Made by a program: the position numbers and the translations under genes. The notes beneath the pieces are model-generated. The model had not been told where the DNA came from and made no database searches. It saw only the letters and a program-made list of their open reading frames with translations. DNA of 45,591 bases. Origin: Bacteroidales bacterium (GTDB lineage: Bacteria > Bacteroidota > Bacteroidia > Bacteroidales > UBA12077). Shown one piece after another: positions 31,482-40,590 of the stretch (the first letter of the stretch is position 1; each line of letters starts with the position of its first letter). The stretch lies in assembly GCA_013138975.1 (NCBI GenBank), contig WTBR01000074.1, forward strand, positions 1 to 45,591, written 5' to 3'.

Positions 31482-32924
31482 ATGAGAGTAGAAAAAGATT
31501 TTTTAGGAGAAAAACAATTAAATAAAAATGATTTATTCGGAATTCATTCGCTTAGAGCTTGCGAAAACTTCCCGGACAAAACACCTTTTCATATTGAATG
31601 GTATAAAGCAATCGGTTTAACAAAACTGGCTTGTTACATGACTTATAAAAATTTTAAGTCTGCTGCTTTAGAAAAGCATCCTGAAAATGATCTTCCTATT
31701 CATCTCTTTGATGAAACTATTATCACTGCATTAATTGAATCGGCAGAAGAGATTGCCGAAGGCAAATATTTCAATCATTTTATAGTTCCGGCTATTCAAG
31801 GTGGTGCCGGCACAAGTATCAATATGAATGTAAATGAGATTATTGCTAACGAAACATTAATAAAACTTGATCATAATCCGGGAGAATATAATATTATTGA
31901 TCCCATAGAACATGCTAATATTTATCAATCGACAAATGATGTAATTCCTACATCTTTAAAACTTGCAGCAATAAAATTATTAGTTAAACTCGAAGATAAA
32001 ATTAATGATTTACGTTTTGATATAGAAGCCATTGAAAATAAAACCAGAAATACTTTACGCATTGGATATACTCAAATGCAAGAGGCTGTTCCATCTTCGT
32101 ATGCCATGCTTTTTAGTTCGTACAACGAAGCTTTATCGCGCGATTGGTGGAGGGTTTCTAAATGTTTCGAACGAATAAAAGTTGTTAACTTAGGTGGTAG
32201 CGCAATTGGTACAGGGATATCTGTTCCTCGGTATTTTATTATGGAGGTTGTACCAACACTTCAAAAACTAACGAATTTACCGATCACACGAAGTGAAAAT
32301 ATGTCTGATGCAACCAGTAATATTGACTCTTTGGTCGAGGTACATGCAATATTAAAATCTCATGCTGTAAATCTCGAAAAAATGGTTTCTGATATTCGTT
32401 TATTGGCATCAGATCTTACTGGAACATCAGATTTGAAAATACCACAAAAGCAAGTTGGGAGTTCAATTATGCCGGGAAAAATAAATCCGGTAATTCCCGA
32501 ATTTGTTATTAGTGCAGCACATAAAATATATGCAAACGACACATTAATTACATCCTTAAGTGCACAAGGCTGCCTCGATTTAAATGCCTATTTGCCGGTT
32601 ATTGGTAACGCTTTACTGGAAAGCATAAAACTATTAATTGCTGCCGATGAAACTTTAAAAAATAACTTATTTAATGGTATCGAAATTAATAATGACACTG
32701 CTGAAGATAAATTATATCATAGTCCTGCAATTACAACAGCATTAAGTCCATATATTGGTTATAATAATGCGGCAATACTTGCTAAAGAAATGAAAAAAAG
32801 TGGGGAAGATATTTTTAAGGTAAATGGTAAATTAAAACTCATTGAGCCTAAAAAACTGGAAAAAATCCTTGCTCCTCAAAATTTATTAAAAATGGGATTT
32901 ACATTGGGAGATATAATTGAATAA
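31482..32924 (+). CDS. aspA: Aspartate ammonia-lyase (fumarase/aspartase superfamily)
   Basis: It deaminates aspartate to fumarate and ammonia. The superfamily signature GSSIMPGKINPV lies at about 327-338, with QSTNDVIPTSLKLA (about 148-161) and AIQGGAGTSINMNVNEI (about 107-123) forming the rest of the active site. At 480 residues it is close to AspA length. Fumarase C is very similar, but the wording around the signature and the N-terminus VEKDFLGEKQLNKND favours aspartase. It would feed fumarate respiration or fermentation and provides a drain for aspartate not used by lysC. Its last 51 coding bases (32874-32924) recur in diverged form at 36960-37010, about 4.1 kb downstream. Confidence 0.87.
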   Translation: MRVEKDFLGEKQLNKNDLFGIHSLRACENFPDKTPFHIEWYKAIGLTKLACYMTYKNFKSAALEKHPENDLPIHLFDETIITALIESAEEIAEGKYFNHFIVPAIQGGAGTSINMNVNEIIANETLIKLDHNPGEYNIIDPIEHANIYQSTNDVIPTSLKLAAIKLLVKLEDKINDLRFDIEAIENKTRNTLRIGYTQMQEAVPSSYAMLFSSYNEALSRDWWRVSKCFERIKVVNLGGSAIGTGISVPRYFIMEVVPTLQKLTNLPITRSENMSDATSNIDSLVEVHAILKSHAVNLEKMVSDIRLLASDLTGTSDLKIPQKQVGSSIMPGKINPVIPEFVISAAHKIYANDTLITSLSAQGCLDLNAYLPVIGNALLESIKLLIAADETLKNNLFNGIEINNDTAEDKLYHSPAITTALSPYIGYNNAAILAKEMKKSGEDIFKVNGKLKLIEPKKLEKILAPQNLLKMGFTLGDIIE

Positions 32925-32977
32925 TTAAAAACAAAGTACCTCTTTCTTAAAAAGAATAAAATTATTTTAAATAGAAT

Positions 32978-34711
32978 ATGATTAAAACATATCTAACAAA
33001 AAACCTTACAAATACTTGCATTGCAATTATCCTAATTGGTTCTGTTTTTTTAAATTTCAGTCATCATAACTGGCTAAGAAAAGACCGCGTAATATCATGG
33101 GATGTAAAATCATACTACGCCTATTTGCCTGCTACATTCATATACAAGGATCTTTCACTGCAATTTCGAAAGGATAATATGGCTAAATTTGGAGACTTAA
33201 TTTGGCCGGTTGAGACACCTACAAACAAACAAGCAATTGTAACTACAATGGGGCTGTCTATCTTGTACGCTCCTTTTTTTGGTATTGCACACGGCTATTG
33301 CTTAATTTCGGAACACCAAGCCGACGGTTATTCAATGCCCTATAAATTTACCTTAGTATTCAGCTCATTGTTCTATGTAATCTGGGGCTTAATCTTTCTG
33401 AAAAAAATACTGCAAAAATATTTTGACGAAAATATTGTGGCTTTTGTTGTTACTGCAATTGGTATTGGCACTAATTTATTTCATTATTATACTTACAGAG
33501 CACCAATGCCTCATGCCTATAATTTTGCATTAATAACTCTCTTCATATATAAAACAATAGAGTTTTATGAAAACCCTTCGAAAAAGAAAATATTTTGGTT
33601 AGGGCTATTAAGTGGATTAATAGTTTTAATAAGACCTACCAATATAATAATCCTAATTCTTTTCTTTTTATGGAATATATCATCTTTTAAAGATTTAAAA
33701 ACCAGAATTACATACTTCCTTAAGGATTATAAATTAATACTAATAATGTTTTTGGGATACATATTAATTTGGATTCCTCAATTCACATATTGGTATTGGA
33801 TATCTGGAAAATTATTTTATTTCTCATATGGCGAATTAGGAGGTAAATTCTTTTTTCTAAACCCTCAGATAAAAAACGTATTAATTAGTTATAAAAAAGG
33901 TTGGTTTGTATATACACCTATAATGTTTTTTGCTTGTATGGGGATTTTTACTTTACCTAAACATAATAAAGGACTCTTTTTACCTATAATAGTTTTTACA
34001 ATATTAAACATATACATAATTTCATCGTGGTGGTGTTGGTGGTATGGAGGTTCTTTTGGTCAGCGTGCATTAATTGATTCATATGGATTAATGGCAATAC
34101 CTTTGGCTTCATTTTTACAATGGAGCAAATCCAAAAAAATAACCAAATATTTAAGTTTTGTTTTAATAGGCATCCTTATTATTTTCAATATTTTTCAAAT
34201 ACAACAATTTAAAAGGCAAGCAATACATTATTGGTGGATGAATAAAGAATCGTATTGGGAAACTTTTTTAAAACTAGATCCAACAGAGCGTTATTGGGAA
34301 GTGATTACAATACCTGATTATGAAAAAGCAAGAGAAGGTATTTATGTTGAAATTAAACCAAATAGAAAGAAAAAAGAGATAAAAACAAATCTTCCTTCGA
34401 AAGAAAAAATAATTACATTTATAATTGACGAAATAAAGAATGACTCAATTGAATATTTAAACATTGAAAATGAAGCAACAAGCTTAAATATCGAAGTTGA
34501 TTCATTATTAAATAAAACAGCTGAAATTAAATATCGAACCTACTCAACAAAGGATATAAAAGAATTGATTATTGAGAATTTAGTAAAATCGATTAGTGAT
34601 AATAAGGTATTACTAAAGCAAGTTGAAGAAAAAGCACAAAACAGAAATATAAGTCTGGATTCGATGCTTATACTTGATGCAATTTGGTTATACGAAAACA
34701 ATAAATACTGA
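32978..34711 (+). CDS. Polytopic GT-C-like membrane protein with soluble tail
   Basis: This 577-residue protein has about ten or eleven membrane helices between residues 10 and 410 and a charged cytoplasmic or periplasmic tail from about 430 to 577. The first extracytoplasmic loop, SWDVKSYYAYLPATFIYKDL (about 40-59), places an aspartate where GT-C glycosyltransferases keep their catalytic acid. FHYYTYRAPMPHAYNFALIT also fits that superfamily. The tail (SKEKIITFIIDEIKNDSIEY and following) is helical and lysine/glutamate-rich, and I do not recognise it. It overlaps the next gene, a GT2 synthase, by one base (TGATG). GT-C enzymes use polyprenyl-phosphate sugars, which GT2 enzymes of this kind make. 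I infer that the pair decorates an envelope glycan. Confidence 0.75.
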   Translation: MIKTYLTKNLTNTCIAIILIGSVFLNFSHHNWLRKDRVISWDVKSYYAYLPATFIYKDLSLQFRKDNMAKFGDLIWPVETPTNKQAIVTTMGLSILYAPFFGIAHGYCLISEHQADGYSMPYKFTLVFSSLFYVIWGLIFLKKILQKYFDENIVAFVVTAIGIGTNLFHYYTYRAPMPHAYNFALITLFIYKTIEFYENPSKKKIFWLGLLSGLIVLIRPTNIIILILFFLWNISSFKDLKTRITYFLKDYKLILIMFLGYILIWIPQFTYWYWISGKLFYFSYGELGGKFFFLNPQIKNVLISYKKGWFVYTPIMFFACMGIFTLPKHNKGLFLPIIVFTILNIYIISSWWCWWYGGSFGQRALIDSYGLMAIPLASFLQWSKSKKITKYLSFVLIGILIIFNIFQIQQFKRQAIHYWWMNKESYWETFLKLDPTERYWEVITIPDYEKAREGIYVEIKPNRKKKEIKTNLPSKEKIITFIIDEIKNDSIEYLNIENEATSLNIEVDSLLNKTAEIKYRTYSTKDIKELIIENLVKSISDNKVLLKQVEEKAQNRNISLDSMLILDAIWLYENNKY

Positions 34712-35805
34712 TGATAAACAATAAAACTATAGCTGTTGTTATTCCTGCTTATAACGAAGAAAAACAAATAGGACTTGTATTGCAAACAATGCCTGAATTT
34801 GTTGACAGGATTGTTGTTGTTAATGATTGCTCAAAAGACAAAACAGAGTCTGCTGCAAGAAAATTCGCAAAGGAACTGGGTATTTTAGAATTGCCTGAGA
34901 ATATTAAACCCAAACTTGATAATAATATTTATAATAAAGCAAATGAAATAATTGAAGAATGGAACAAGGAAGAAATTAAATATTTTGTTCCTGCTCAAGT
35001 TGTTCATGAAAATCCAAATGATAGACTGGTTATAATTAATCTTCTAAAAAATGGCGGTGTAGGAAGTGCCATTGCAAGAGGATATAAATGGGCAAAAGAT
35101 AATAATATTGATTGCACAGCAGTTATGGCAGGTGATGGGCAAATGGATCCCGATGAGTTATTTTCAATTAGCGAGCCGGTTATTAATGAATCGATTGATT
35201 ATGTAAAAGGAAATCGATTGAGTCATAAATCGGCAAAAGCTTTAATGCCAAGAAAAAGATTTGTTGGTAATTCTATGTTATCCATATTAACAAAAATTGC
35301 ATCCGGATATTGGCATATTTCAGATACTCAAACCGGGTTTACTGCCATATCAAATAAAGCTTTAAATCAACTTGATTTATATAAGATTTATCCCCGTTAT
35401 GGAATGCCAAATGATATGCTTGTTAAATTGAATATCGAAAACTGTACAATTAAAGAAGTGCCAATCAAACCAATATACTTTATAGGTGAGCAATCTAAGA
35501 TGAAAATTCGAAAGGTAATTCCAAGAATTTCGTGGTTATTAGTCCGAAGCTTTTTCAAACGAATATGGGTAAAATATTTGCATAAAAGTTTTCATCCGCT
35601 ATTTATACTTTATCACATGGGAATATCTTTACTTTTAGTATCAATACCATTTGGGATAAAGATTTTGATGAAAGTATTTTCACAAACCGATGCAAATCCG
35701 GTAACTGTTTTGGCATTTGCATTACTATTTATTAGCGGATTTCAATCTCTTTTATTTGCAATGTGGATGGACATGCAGGATAATGACAGGTTATTCAAAA
35801 ATTAA
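34711..35805 (+). CDS. GT2 glycosyltransferase (DPM1/GtrB-like), polyprenyl-phosphate sugar synthase
   Basis: The GT-A fold is clear: IAVVIPAYNEEKQIGLVLQT (7-26), IVVVNDCSKDKT (about 34-45) and the metal/acceptor motif AVMAGDGQMDPDEL (about 137-150). The downstream VGNSMLSILTKIASGYWHIS and DTQTGFTAIS are typical of dolichyl/undecaprenyl-phosphate sugar synthases. Two C-terminal membrane helices (about 300-320 and 333-355) anchor it. An insertion of about 45 residues after the first Rossmann half (LPENIKPKLDNNIYNKANEI and following) makes it longer than the usual catalytic core. It overlaps the upstream GT-C-like gene by one base and presumably supplies its lipid-linked sugar donor. The sugar is unknown. 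Confidence 0.9.
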   Translation: MINNKTIAVVIPAYNEEKQIGLVLQTMPEFVDRIVVVNDCSKDKTESAARKFAKELGILELPENIKPKLDNNIYNKANEIIEEWNKEEIKYFVPAQVVHENPNDRLVIINLLKNGGVGSAIARGYKWAKDNNIDCTAVMAGDGQMDPDELFSISEPVINESIDYVKGNRLSHKSAKALMPRKRFVGNSMLSILTKIASGYWHISDTQTGFTAISNKALNQLDLYKIYPRYGMPNDMLVKLNIENCTIKEVPIKPIYFIGEQSKMKIRKVIPRISWLLVRSFFKRIWVKYLHKSFHPLFILYHMGISLLLVSIPFGIKILMKVFSQTDANPVTVLAFALLFISGFQSLLFAMWMDMQDNDRLFKN

Positions 35806-35855
35806 ATTTTTCGTAACAAATCAGTGGCAATATTCATAAATTAAACTTTATAAAA

Positions 35856-35983
35856 AAGCCACCGATTCACAGATTATATAAAACTGAAAATAGCATAAGA
35901 AATTATTTTTAACAAATCTGCCAACTATTTTTGGTCATATTACTATAATAATTATTCATTAAAAATCTGTGAATCTGTGGCAA
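35856..35983. repeat. Inverted repeat flanking the flippase gene end
   Basis: AAGCCACCGATTCACAGATT (35856-35875) and AATCTGTGAATCTGTGGCAA (35964-35983) are complementary at 18 of 20 positions. A fragment, ATCAGTGGCAAT, lies at 35819-35830. It fills the gap between the convergent GT2 and flippase-like genes and may help terminate both. Confidence 0.7.
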
Positions 35984-35986
35984 TTA

Positions 35987-36886
35987 TTAGTTTAAGTAAC
36001 ACTGATTAGTTACAATTTTTCTTTTAAGCACTAATGCTGTAAAAAACATTGCTACTTCTCCTATTAAAAACCATAATCTGGATAATAAAGAAAATGAAAT
36101 TGCTAATTCAGGACTTACTCCATTTGAAATTAAAAAAAGTGTAATAACACCTTCACGTATTCCAATCCCTCCCGGAAATATTAGCGATACCAGACCTAAT
36201 GAAATGCTTAAAGGGAAAGCAAATGCGTAATATATTGGCACTGTTTCAAATACAGATAAAAGAAGAAAATAAAATCCGAAAGTCCACAGAAGCCAATAAA
36301 ATAAGATAAACCAAGTAAGTTCAAAAAACTCCTTTATATTTATTACAGGTAAATTAATCTCTTTTTTAAATAATCTATTCCATATTTTTTCGAGCCATTT
36401 TTGTAATGATTTTGAAAACAGTGAAAAGAACATGAAAAAGGTAAACAATAGAATGACAAGTGAATATTCTTTAATTTTTTCGGTTCTTAATATAGGATAT
36501 ATGCTGATTATAAACCCTAAACACAGATAAACCAGTTGCTCCTTTAATGAAATAAAAGATAATTTTTTCATGCTTAAATTTCCTTCTTTTACCATCCCTG
36601 CTCGTCCAATAATTGTCCATATTCTGCCCGGAATATATTTGGTAAATACAGGCAATCCATGAGATACAATAGCCATTCTCTTTGAAATATTTACACCATG
36701 AAGTTTAAGTGCAACCTTCCAGCTAATTGCAGAAAATAAAAATCCTGAGAACAATAAAACAATTGATATAATCAAATAATAATAATTAAGATTAATATCT
36801 CTAAATACTAAAAAATCAATATTATACAAATAAACCAAAAGTGCTATTATCGAACTATATATCAATATTTTTAAAATTCTTTTCAT
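35987..36886 (-). CDS. LPG-synthase-TM/UPF0104-type flippase-like membrane protein
   Basis: This is a 299-residue protein with about eight membrane helices, similar to the lysylphosphatidylglycerol synthase transmembrane (AglD/UPF0104) family. The family's cytoplasmic motif is visible as SHGLPVFTKYIPGRIWTIIG (about 75-94), followed by GR and a lysine-rich loop. FPGGIGIREGVITLFLISNG (about 238-257) is the other conserved block. These proteins move or modify lipid-linked substrates across the inner membrane; they usually accompany glycosyltransferase genes, as here. It is convergent with the GT2 gene, with an inverted repeat between them. No soluble aminoacyl-transferase domain is present, so it is not a complete MprF. 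Confidence 0.85.
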   Translation of the reverse strand: MKRILKILIYSSIIALLVYLYNIDFLVFRDINLNYYYLIISIVLLFSGFLFSAISWKVALKLHGVNISKRMAIVSHGLPVFTKYIPGRIWTIIGRAGMVKEGNLSMKKLSFISLKEQLVYLCLGFIISIYPILRTEKIKEYSLVILLFTFFMFFSLFSKSLQKWLEKIWNRLFKKEINLPVINIKEFFELTWFILFYWLLWTFGFYFLLLSVFETVPIYYAFAFPLSISLGLVSLIFPGGIGIREGVITLFLISNGVSPELAISFSLLSRLWFLIGEVAMFFTALVLKRKIVTNQCYLN

Positions 36887-36959
36887 TTATAATGTTATTG
36901 AAAATTAAAGTATGTCTTTTCAAAAGTAACTAAATATCTAGAGTCATTATAAAGTTTTT

Positions 36960-37010
36960 CCTCAAAACATATTAAAAATCGGAATTACATTGGGAAATAT
37001 TATAGGCTAA
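36960..37010 (+). pseudogene. Remnant copy of the aspA 3' end
   Basis: These 51 bases translate to PQNILKIGITLGNIIG plus stop, against PQNLLKMGFTLGDIIE plus stop at the end of aspA (32874-32924). By hand alignment 42 of 51 bases and 11 of 16 residues agree, with no gap. Upstream homology stops at once: an in-frame TAG lies at 36939. It is a displaced gene tail and not a functional gene. The rest of the 334-base gap up to 37221 shows nothing recognisable. Confidence 0.8.
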
Positions 37011-37220
37011 TTAGCATCAAGATAAATACTTGCGTTTTTATAATAAATTACACAAAATCCACTTAACCAACTATTTAGATCTCGAATGAAAACGCATATT
37101 TATGAAATCACAATTTTAAAATATATTGAATAAGTTTTTTTTAAATACTATATTTGATCATTTCCATATTTATTTATTAATTTCTTTTAAATTTCACCTA
37201 AACATTTTAAGTTCCAATAA

Positions 37221-38633
37221 ATGCTTTTTAATACTATTCAATTTCTCATTTTTCTACCCGTAGTTATTATTTTTTACTACCTGCTTAATCCAAAGTATCG
37301 ATGGGTATTACTATTGTCTGCCAGTTATTACTTTTATATGTGTTGGAAAGTAGAATACGTAGTTTTGATTTTAGCATCCACCTTAATCGATTATTTTGCA
37401 GGCATACAAATGGAAAAGCAAAAAACAAAGATTAAGAAAAGGTTCTTCTTAATTCTTAGTTTGCTAACTAATTTGGGTCTTTTATTCTCGTTTAAGTATT
37501 TTAATTTCTTCACAAATAATGGTAATTTCATTTTTGAAAATTTAAATATTGCATATCAACTCCCCGAACTCAAGGTATTACTCCCGGTTGGAATATCGTT
37601 TTATACTTTTCAAACATTAAGTTATTCGGTCGATGTGTATCATGGTCGTCAGAAAGCTGAAAAGCATTTGGGGTATTTTGCTTTGTACGTTTCCTTTTTT
37701 CCGCAGTTGGTTGCTGGCCCCATTGAACGATTTTCAAGACTTACACCACAATTAAAAACTGTACATAAATTCTCAAAAGAGAATTTGATTAATGGACTTC
37801 GATTAATTTTATTTGGCTTATTTGCCAAAATGGTAATTGCCGATAATGTGTCAATTTACGTTGATGCCATTTATAAAGACCCAAGTATATATAGTTCAAA
37901 AGATATTTTATTTGGTGTTTTTATGTATTCTTTTCAGATTTATTGTGATTTTTTTGGTTATTCAACCATTGCAATTGGTACAGCTAAAATACTTGGTATA
38001 AACTTAATGGATAACTTTAAAACTCCATATTTGGCAAAAAATATTGCGGAATTTTGGCAACGTTGGCATATTTCGCTTTCCTCCTGGTTTCGCGACTATG
38101 TTTATTTACCTCTTGGAGGCAATAGAGTAAAGTGGCAACGATGGCTAATAAATATATTAATCGTATTTACAGTTAGCGGAATTTGGCATGGTGCAAATTG
38201 GACATTCGTTTTTTGGGGATGTCTGTTTGGTGTAATCTATATTATTGAGAAAACTTTTAATAAGCTATTCCGCATAAATCAGCCAAACAATACATTCTCA
38301 ATAATAAATGTAATTTTAACCATAAAAACATTTGTTCTGGTAAGTCTTATTTGGATTTTCTTTAGGAGTGAAAATATTGAACAATCATTTCAGATATTTA
38401 AATTAATAGCTACTAATACTGAAATAGAAACCGCATTGAATGTTAAACTTAGTGTCTTTCTGTTTTTAGGATTGTTTATTTTAATAGACATATTTTTATA
38501 TAATACCCGATTTGATTATTGGTGTAATAAGCAACATTTTATTGTAAGATGGATTCTTTATTTCGTCTTAATATTTTCAATTATTGCATTTTCAGGAGTC
38601 GAGGACTTTCAATTTATTTACTTCCAGTTTTAA
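37221..38633 (+). CDS. MBOAT-family O-acyltransferase (AlgI/DltB-like)
   Basis: This 470-residue inner-membrane protein has about ten or more helices. Both conserved histidines of membrane-bound O-acyltransferases are present: H283 in FWQRWHISLSSWFRDYVYLP and the catalytic H323 in SGIWHGANWTFVFWG. PVGISFYTFQTLSYSVDVYH (about 123-142) and FPQLVAGPIERF (about 162-173) are typical of the AlgI branch. It transfers an acyl group, usually acetyl, across the membrane to a carbohydrate via a partner protein. The next gene, 6 bases downstream, encodes an SGNH-like protein, so together they resemble the AlgI/AlgJ, PatA/PatB and DltB/DltD pairs. The target polysaccharide is unknown; the glycan module just upstream is an obvious candidate. 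Confidence 0.93.
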   Translation: MLFNTIQFLIFLPVVIIFYYLLNPKYRWVLLLSASYYFYMCWKVEYVVLILASTLIDYFAGIQMEKQKTKIKKRFFLILSLLTNLGLLFSFKYFNFFTNNGNFIFENLNIAYQLPELKVLLPVGISFYTFQTLSYSVDVYHGRQKAEKHLGYFALYVSFFPQLVAGPIERFSRLTPQLKTVHKFSKENLINGLRLILFGLFAKMVIADNVSIYVDAIYKDPSIYSSKDILFGVFMYSFQIYCDFFGYSTIAIGTAKILGINLMDNFKTPYLAKNIAEFWQRWHISLSSWFRDYVYLPLGGNRVKWQRWLINILIVFTVSGIWHGANWTFVFWGCLFGVIYIIEKTFNKLFRINQPNNTFSIINVILTIKTFVLVSLIWIFFRSENIEQSFQIFKLIATNTEIETALNVKLSVFLFLGLFILIDIFLYNTRFDYWCNKQHFIVRWILYFVLIFSIIAFSGVEDFQFIYFQF

Positions 38634-38639
38634 GTTATT

Positions 38640-40148
38640 ATGAAGCAAATGAAAAATATATTACTTAAAATATTTGTGCTAGCCATATTCGTTTTTGCAA
38701 TGAATTACATTTACGAAAAATGGTTTTACGAGAAAGGTTTGCAGGAATACTCAGATATAATAAATCTGGTTCGTAAGGTTCAAAATAATTCCGATATAAT
38801 TTATATTGCAGAATCATCTAATTATTCAACCAGGGCAAATGATACAGATAAACGAGCTATTAGTGAGTTTATTAGTGAATACTACCCGAATAAAAGATTA
38901 GGTACCATACATAAAGGCGCCTTGCATGCTGGAAATTATAAAATTCTTCTTGAACAAATTCCAGAGGATTCAGATGTTGAAACCATTATAGTTACACTTA
39001 ATATGCGATCGTTCGATGCTGCCTGGATATATTCAAATTTGGAAACAGCGCTGCAGAAAAGCATGGTCTTGCTAAAACCTTATCCTGCATTATTTAATCG
39101 ATTTTTATTGTCGTTTAAAGGATACGATGTTAAAACCGATAAAGAAAGAGAAGTTCAATTTAAAAGAAAATGGGAGAAAGATAAATTAATAATCCCCCAA
39201 GGGCTTGAATACAAAAATGTTATTGAATGGGATAAGACTATGGCTCGCGAGGGAATTAAAAATATTGACGGAACAATAAATTACAAAACAACAGCTTTAG
39301 CTTGCCATTATATTAAAACATATGCTTTTCAAATCGATATTAATAATAACCCCAGAATAAAAGATTTTGATGCCATTGTTAAGTTGGCAGAAAAAAGAAA
39401 CTGGAATTTGGTTTTTAATTTAATGGCTGAAAACCTTGAGAAAGCAGAAGAATTAGTTGGCGACAATCTGGTTTATTTGATAAATGAAAACAGGAAGCTT
39501 TTAATTGAAAGATACACTAACATGGGTGTACTTGTGGTAGATAATGTTGATAATATAAGTGATAATCAATTTACAGATCAGCATTGGACCACCGAGCATT
39601 ATGCTGAAAATGGGAGAAAGATAATTGCTAGAAATGTTGCCGATTCCTTAAAAGGAATATATCCAACTGAGTATTTTAAAGTAAAAGATACACTCCAAAT
39701 GGCTAGCTGTGAATTTTTTCATGATTGTGAGAATAAATCAGCTTGGAAGCAAATGAATACTATTACTAAAGAACAGGCGTATTCCGGTGAAAAATCTTCA
39801 AAAACCGGACAAGGAGATAATTACAGCATTACTTTTGAGTGGCCAATTGTATTTATTCCGGATAGTATGCTTAAAACCATTGAGATTAATCTTAAAATTT
39901 TACAGAAAGAGATTAATCACGATGTTATGCTGGTTATTGATGCTTCTGGGTATAAAATTGAGAATTTTTTACATGAAGTTCCTGTGTCGGAATTATCTGA
40001 TGGGAATAATACCTGGGAAAATATTAATTATAAATATAATCTGCCTGAGGAAATAAAAAAAGGAAGCTTATTAAAGGTTTATATTTATAATCCCACAAAA
40101 TCGATTGTTTATATTGATGATTTGAAAATCAAGTTTTATCCCAATTAA
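38640..40148 (+). CDS. SGNH-like acyltransferase partner with C-terminal beta domain
   Basis: A membrane anchor (about 8-24, LLKIFVLAIFVFAMNYI) is followed by a periplasmic SGNH-hydrolase-like domain. The nucleophile region is IIYIAESSNYSTRA with S59/S60, and the last block is FTDQHWTTEHYAENGRKIIA with D313 and H315 as the probable acid and base. Residues about 350-502 form a further domain with beta-strand pattern and FFHDCENKSAWKQ, SIVYIDDLKIKFYPN at its ends, resembling a carbohydrate-binding jelly roll. I do not recognise it as a named family. It starts 6 bases after the MBOAT gene and should receive the acyl group and hand it to the glycan. The last 188 bases of the gene (39951-40138) are duplicated at 42443-42630. 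Confidence 0.82.
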   Translation: MKQMKNILLKIFVLAIFVFAMNYIYEKWFYEKGLQEYSDIINLVRKVQNNSDIIYIAESSNYSTRANDTDKRAISEFISEYYPNKRLGTIHKGALHAGNYKILLEQIPEDSDVETIIVTLNMRSFDAAWIYSNLETALQKSMVLLKPYPALFNRFLLSFKGYDVKTDKEREVQFKRKWEKDKLIIPQGLEYKNVIEWDKTMAREGIKNIDGTINYKTTALACHYIKTYAFQIDINNNPRIKDFDAIVKLAEKRNWNLVFNLMAENLEKAEELVGDNLVYLINENRKLLIERYTNMGVLVVDNVDNISDNQFTDQHWTTEHYAENGRKIIARNVADSLKGIYPTEYFKVKDTLQMASCEFFHDCENKSAWKQMNTITKEQAYSGEKSSKTGQGDNYSITFEWPIVFIPDSMLKTIEINLKILQKEINHDVMLVIDASGYKIENFLHEVPVSELSDGNNTWENINYKYNLPEEIKKGSLLKVYIYNPTKSIVYIDDLKIKFYPN

Positions 40149-40218
40149 ACACCAAAATGAACGATATAATTCGCTTCTTTTTCACTTATATTTCTTCAAA
40201 AATAAAACCGTAGTTACG

Positions 40219-40527
40219 CTATTCTTGCCAATCTAATCCCAACGAAAATTCGTTAGAGGACTCAGGGCTAAATAAAATTCGTGGATTAAAACGCCCCATA
40301 AATTTTTTAGCATTTCCCATAAGCCCTTCAATTTTAGATGAAGAAGCCCGTAAAATTTCTTGTGCCAGTAATTAATAAAACTGTTCTTCTGAACGAATAT
40401 TATAAATATCAATAAAACAAAAGCGCAAAGATTTATCCTTTTTTTGTGCTTCTTCTGTGGTCTTAATTACTAATGATGATTTTCCCAAAAACAAAAGGTG
40501 TTTCCCTAAGTACAAATTGAATATAAT
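40219..40527 (-). pseudogene. Broken AAA/archaeal-type ATPase fragment
   Basis: Read on the minus strand, one frame gives FNLYLGKHLLFLGKSSLVIK at the start, then SLRFCFIDIYNIRSEEQFY, a stop (40372-40374, probably a former GAA), then LLAQEILRASSSKIEGLMG and ESSNEFSLGLDWQE before a stop at 40219. This matches the N-terminal part of a P-loop ATPase of the archaeal-ATPase/AAA type, but several residues of the Walker A loop before GKSS are missing and the rest of the protein is absent. It is clearly inactive. It lies just downstream of the SGNH gene in the accessory island, and the rest of the 442-base gap up to 40591 holds no further gene. Confidence 0.65.
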
Positions 40528-40590
40528 TTAATACATTATAAGGATGGTATGATTCATACTATCCTAATTTTTATGTTTCCTAAGTTGAAG

